This document shows, piece after piece, positions 61,936-64,000 of a stretch of DNA of 64,000 bases (position 1 is the stretch's first letter; every line of letters starts with the position of its first letter). Origin of the DNA: Antarctobacter aquimaris (lineage in GTDB: Bacteria > Pseudomonadota > Alphaproteobacteria > Rhodobacterales > Rhodobacteraceae); NCBI RefSeq assembly GCF_900184945.1, contig NZ_FXYF01000004.1, positions 310,001 to 374,000 on the forward strand, written 5' to 3'. The translations under genes were made by a program, and so were the position numbers. The notes beneath the pieces were generated by a model, which was given only the letters and a program-made list of their open reading frames with translations, ran no database searches and was not told the DNA's origin.

Positions 61936-62193
61936 ATGGCGTGGACCGGACTGGAGCAGATCGACAGCCCCTCGGGGTCGCTGCGGGCTGAGCTCGAGGT
62001 CGACCGCGCCGGGAACTACCGCTACCGGCTGTTGCGCCGGATCGCCGCCGCGCCCGAGGACGAGGGCGCGCTGGGCGACGGCGCATGGCTGGTCGAAGAA
62101 GTCTCCGGCCTCTACGACTGGCGCGGCACCTGCCGCAACGATGCCCACCGCACGCTCCGCCTGGGCGATCCGGCCCGAACCGGGCCGGACTGA
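61936..62193 (+). CDS. Small conserved-looking protein, unrecognised
   Basis: 85 residues: MAWTGLEQIDSPSGSLRAELEVDRAGNYRYRLLRRIAAAPEDEGALGDGAWLVEEVSGLYDWRGTCRNDAHRTLRLG. The sequence has a plausible beta-rich fold and no signal peptide. A purine-rich leader GAAAGGTGGCAGGTG precedes ATG 61936; ATG 61909 would add nine residues. It converges on gcrA with one base between the stops. Function unknown. Confidence 0.65.
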   Translation: MAWTGLEQIDSPSGSLRAELEVDRAGNYRYRLLRRIAAAPEDEGALGDGAWLVEEVSGLYDWRGTCRNDAHRTLRLGDPARTGPD

Positions 62194-62194
62194 G

Positions 62195-62818
62195 TCAGCG
62201 GCGGCGGTCGCGCCGCGCGCTCATCGGCTGGAAGGCGACGCCGACATGCGCCTCGCAGTAGGGCTTGCCCTGCTGCACCGGCAGACCGCAGAACCAGAAA
62301 TCATCGGTCGCGGGGTCGCCCACCGGCCACTTGCAGGTCCGCTCGGTCAGCTCCATCAAGGTCAGCTTCTTGGCCTTCTTCTCGACCTCGTTGACCTTGG
62401 CAAGTGCCTCGGGGCTGATCTCGTTGGCCGAGGGCTGCGGCGGCAGCGGCTGTCCGGCCGGGATGATCTGCTTGCGCGCGGGCATCTGCGTCACCGGCGC
62501 GGGGGCCGGAGCGGCGGCAACCGTTTCGGCAGGCTGCTGCGGACGCGGTTCCGGCGCCGGTTCGGGCTTGTTCGCCGCGGCGGGCTTGGGCTGCGGTTTG
62601 GCAGGTTTGCCCGGTGGTTGCGACTTGGCCTCGGGCTTGGGGGCCTCGGGCTGCGGCGCGGGGGTGGTCCCGGCGCGGTTCGACAAGCCCAGCCGGTGCA
62701 CCTTGCCGATCACCGCATTGCGCGTGACACCGCCCAGTTCCTTTGCGATCTGGCTTGCGGACTGCCCCTCGGACCACATCTTCTTGAGCAGTTCAACGCG
62801 TTCATCGGTCCACGACAT
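62195..62818 (-). CDS. gcrA: GcrA cell-cycle regulator
   Basis: 207 residues. The N-terminal DNA-binding domain (SWTDERVELLKKMWSEGQSASQIAKELGGVTRNAVIGKVHRLGLSNRAG) and the C-terminal Cys/His region (CKWPVGDPATDDFWFCGLPVQQGKPYCEAH) are both intact. A Pro/Ala/Lys-rich linker of about 90 residues separates them. In Caulobacter GcrA binds sigma-70 and stimulates promoters with CcrM-methylated GANTC sites. Confidence 0.95.
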   Translation of the reverse strand: MSWTDERVELLKKMWSEGQSASQIAKELGGVTRNAVIGKVHRLGLSNRAGTTPAPQPEAPKPEAKSQPPGKPAKPQPKPAAANKPEPAPEPRPQQPAETVAAAPAPAPVTQMPARKQIIPAGQPLPPQPSANEISPEALAKVNEVEKKAKKLTLMELTERTCKWPVGDPATDDFWFCGLPVQQGKPYCEAHVGVAFQPMSARRDRRR

Positions 62819-62936
62819 CGGGTTCCCTCAGCGAAAAAAGCGGCCGCTGTGCGGGGCCGCCTGACGTTTCCTTGGTTGGCTCTATTCTAATCATCGCGGA
62901 CCGAGTTACAAGGCGGCGCAACGCATAGGAGGCCTC

Positions 62937-63746
62937 ATGACCACGACACAGACCTACGCCCCCGGCAGCCGACGCTTTGGACGCGTCAATTGGCTGGGAT
63001 TCTGGACCCTGTGCAAGCGCGAGGTCCTGCGCTTCACCGTGGTCTGGACGCAGACGGTGCTGGCCCCGCTGGTCACCGCCGGGCTGTTCCTGACCATCTT
63101 CACCATCGCCATCGGCCCGCAGCGCGGCGAAGTGATGGGCGTGGCCTTCACCACCTTCATCGCGCCGGGCATCCTGATGATGACGGTGATCCAGAATGCC
63201 TTTGTCAACACCTCCAGCTCACTGATGGTGTCCAAGGTCCAGGGCAACATCGTCGACACCCTGATGCCGCCGCTGTCCCCCGGCGAGCTGGTACTGGGCT
63301 ACGTGATCGGCGGGACGGCGCGCGGGCTGGCCGTGGCGATTCCGCTGCTGGTGACCTACTGGGCGATCCTGGGACTGGTGCCGCAGGCGCCGCTGGTCAC
63401 CCTGGCCTTCGTGGCGCTCGGGTCGGCATTCCTTGCCTCGCTGGGACTGATCGCCGGGGTCTTTGCGCAGAAGTTCGACCAGATGGCGGCGATCAGCAAT
63501 TTCATCATCACTCCGCTCGCTTTTCTCTCCGGCACCTTCTACTCGGTCGAGGCCCTGCCGCCGGGCCTCTACCAGGTGACCCACGTCAACCCGGTGTTCT
63601 ACCTGATCGACGGCGCACGCTGGGGCATGATCGGCGTGTCGGACTCCAGCCCCCTGCTCGGCTTCGCCGTTGCCTTTGGCGCAACCCTGCTGGCGTGCCT
63701 CGTGGCCTGGGGAATGTTCCGCCGCGGAACAAAACTCAAGGCGTGA
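62937..63746 (+). CDS. ABC-2 type transporter permease
   Basis: 269 residues with six helices. The ABC2_membrane features are FWTLCKREVLRFTVVWTQTVLAPLVTAGLFLTIFTIAIG, VAFTTFIAPGILMMTVIQNAFVNTSSSLM, FIITPLAFLSGTFYSVEALPPGLYQVTHVNPVFYLIDGARWGMIG and the C-terminal helix. Such permeases export polysaccharides, lipids or drugs. No ATPase gene is adjacent in the window, although it is usually the preceding gene in this group. AGGAGG lies six bases before ATG 62937. Confidence 0.9.
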   Translation: MTTTQTYAPGSRRFGRVNWLGFWTLCKREVLRFTVVWTQTVLAPLVTAGLFLTIFTIAIGPQRGEVMGVAFTTFIAPGILMMTVIQNAFVNTSSSLMVSKVQGNIVDTLMPPLSPGELVLGYVIGGTARGLAVAIPLLVTYWAILGLVPQAPLVTLAFVALGSAFLASLGLIAGVFAQKFDQMAAISNFIITPLAFLSGTFYSVEALPPGLYQVTHVNPVFYLIDGARWGMIGVSDSSPLLGFAVAFGATLLACLVAWGMFRRGTKLKA

Positions 63747-63827
63747 GCGGTTTGGCCGGTGACCGTTCCACGACCGAGGGCTCCGCTGAACGAGGGAAAA
63801 AATCCGAAAAAACTTCGCCGAATGCCA

Positions 63828-63856
63828 TTGCACCTGCCTCCGAAGCACAATAGATG
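63828..63856 (+). promoter_or_regulatory. Promoter of the initiator tRNA gene
   Basis: TTGCAC (63828-63833), 17 bases, TAGATG (63851-63856), 17 bases before the mature 5' end. Confidence 0.65.
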
Positions 63857-63872
63857 AACCTTACGAAATTGG

Positions 63873-63949
<77 letters not shown>

Positions 63950-63962
63950 ACGATGTCGAACG

Positions 63963-63989
63963 CCCCGCAGGCTTGCCGCCTCGGGGATT
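63963..63989 (+). terminator. Terminator after the tRNA
   Basis: CCCCG(C)AGGC pairs with GCCTCGGGG around a TTGCC loop with one bulge, then ATTTGTCGTTT. Confidence 0.8.
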
Positions 63990-64000
63990 TGTCGTTTCTG

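Overview
The window is GC-rich DNA from a member of the Rhodobacterales (Roseobacter/Rhodobacteraceae type). Supporting signs are the ribosomal cluster ffh-GNATs-chorismate mutase-rpsP-rimM-trmD-rplS-rpmE, the split atpF/atpF' F0 genes, gcrA, a VPLPA-CTERM protein, an Hsp20-DUF1150 pair, a serC-type leader RNA, a DMSP-lyase-like cupin suggesting a marine habitat, and intergenic hairpin elements of a kind I associate with this family. It is ordinary chromosome: I see no prophage, insertion sequence, rRNA operon or CRISPR array. Gene names come from motif and family recognition by eye; no search was run.

Layout. 0-2.7 kb: lgt (5' truncated), a MidA/NDUFAF7-type methyltransferase and pgeF, linked by 4-base overlaps, then a small basic protein. 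2.7-9.4 kb: a Hint-like protein, an Lrp regulator, a secreted von Willebrand protein with a sorting tail, trxB, a NUDIX enzyme, a lipase-like hydrolase and a lone phnM. 9.4-12.2 kb: purE-purK with a YdcH protein, and an Hsp20-DUF1150 pair behind an RpoH-like promoter. 12.2-16.2 kb: an autotransporter-like barrel and two tandem secreted metallopeptidase-like paralogues. 16.2-24.8 kb: an HTH-ATP sulfurylase-APS kinase fusion, a P450, an EamA transporter, smc and a lipoprotein. 24.9-30 kb: a ten-helix membrane protein, a MipZ-like ATPase and the F0 ATP synthase operon. 30-34.7 kb: hydrolase-ArsR, EamA-LysR divergent from azoR, and a small membrane protein. 34.7-45.7 kb: the long translation cluster, containing five consecutive GNAT acetyltransferases, a 47-residue protein and an unrecognised 363-residue protein. 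45.7-55.3 kb: an amidase-like protein, a class III aminotransferase, an alanine-type symporter with UspA, a phosphatase/sulfurtransferase-SQR-like fusion, a SulP transporter, a phosphoesterase and the cupin. 55.5-64 kb: a GFA protein, serC-serA, a DUF2330 protein, rimO, gcrA, an ABC permease and the initiator tRNA.

Two sulfur-related themes stand out. First, the pattern ATTC-N8-GAAT, which I recall as the SqrR/BigR persulfide-sensor box, lies in front of three separate genes: the ten-helix membrane protein (two copies), the sulfurtransferase-SQR-like fusion, and the SulP transporter. At two of the three promoters it sits between good -35 and -10 elements. No matching repressor gene is in the window. 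Second, the sulfate-activation enzyme has a MarR-type winged-helix domain fused in frame at its N-terminus, and a perfect 8+8 palindrome lies just upstream of its start, which suggests an enzyme that may regulate its own promoter.
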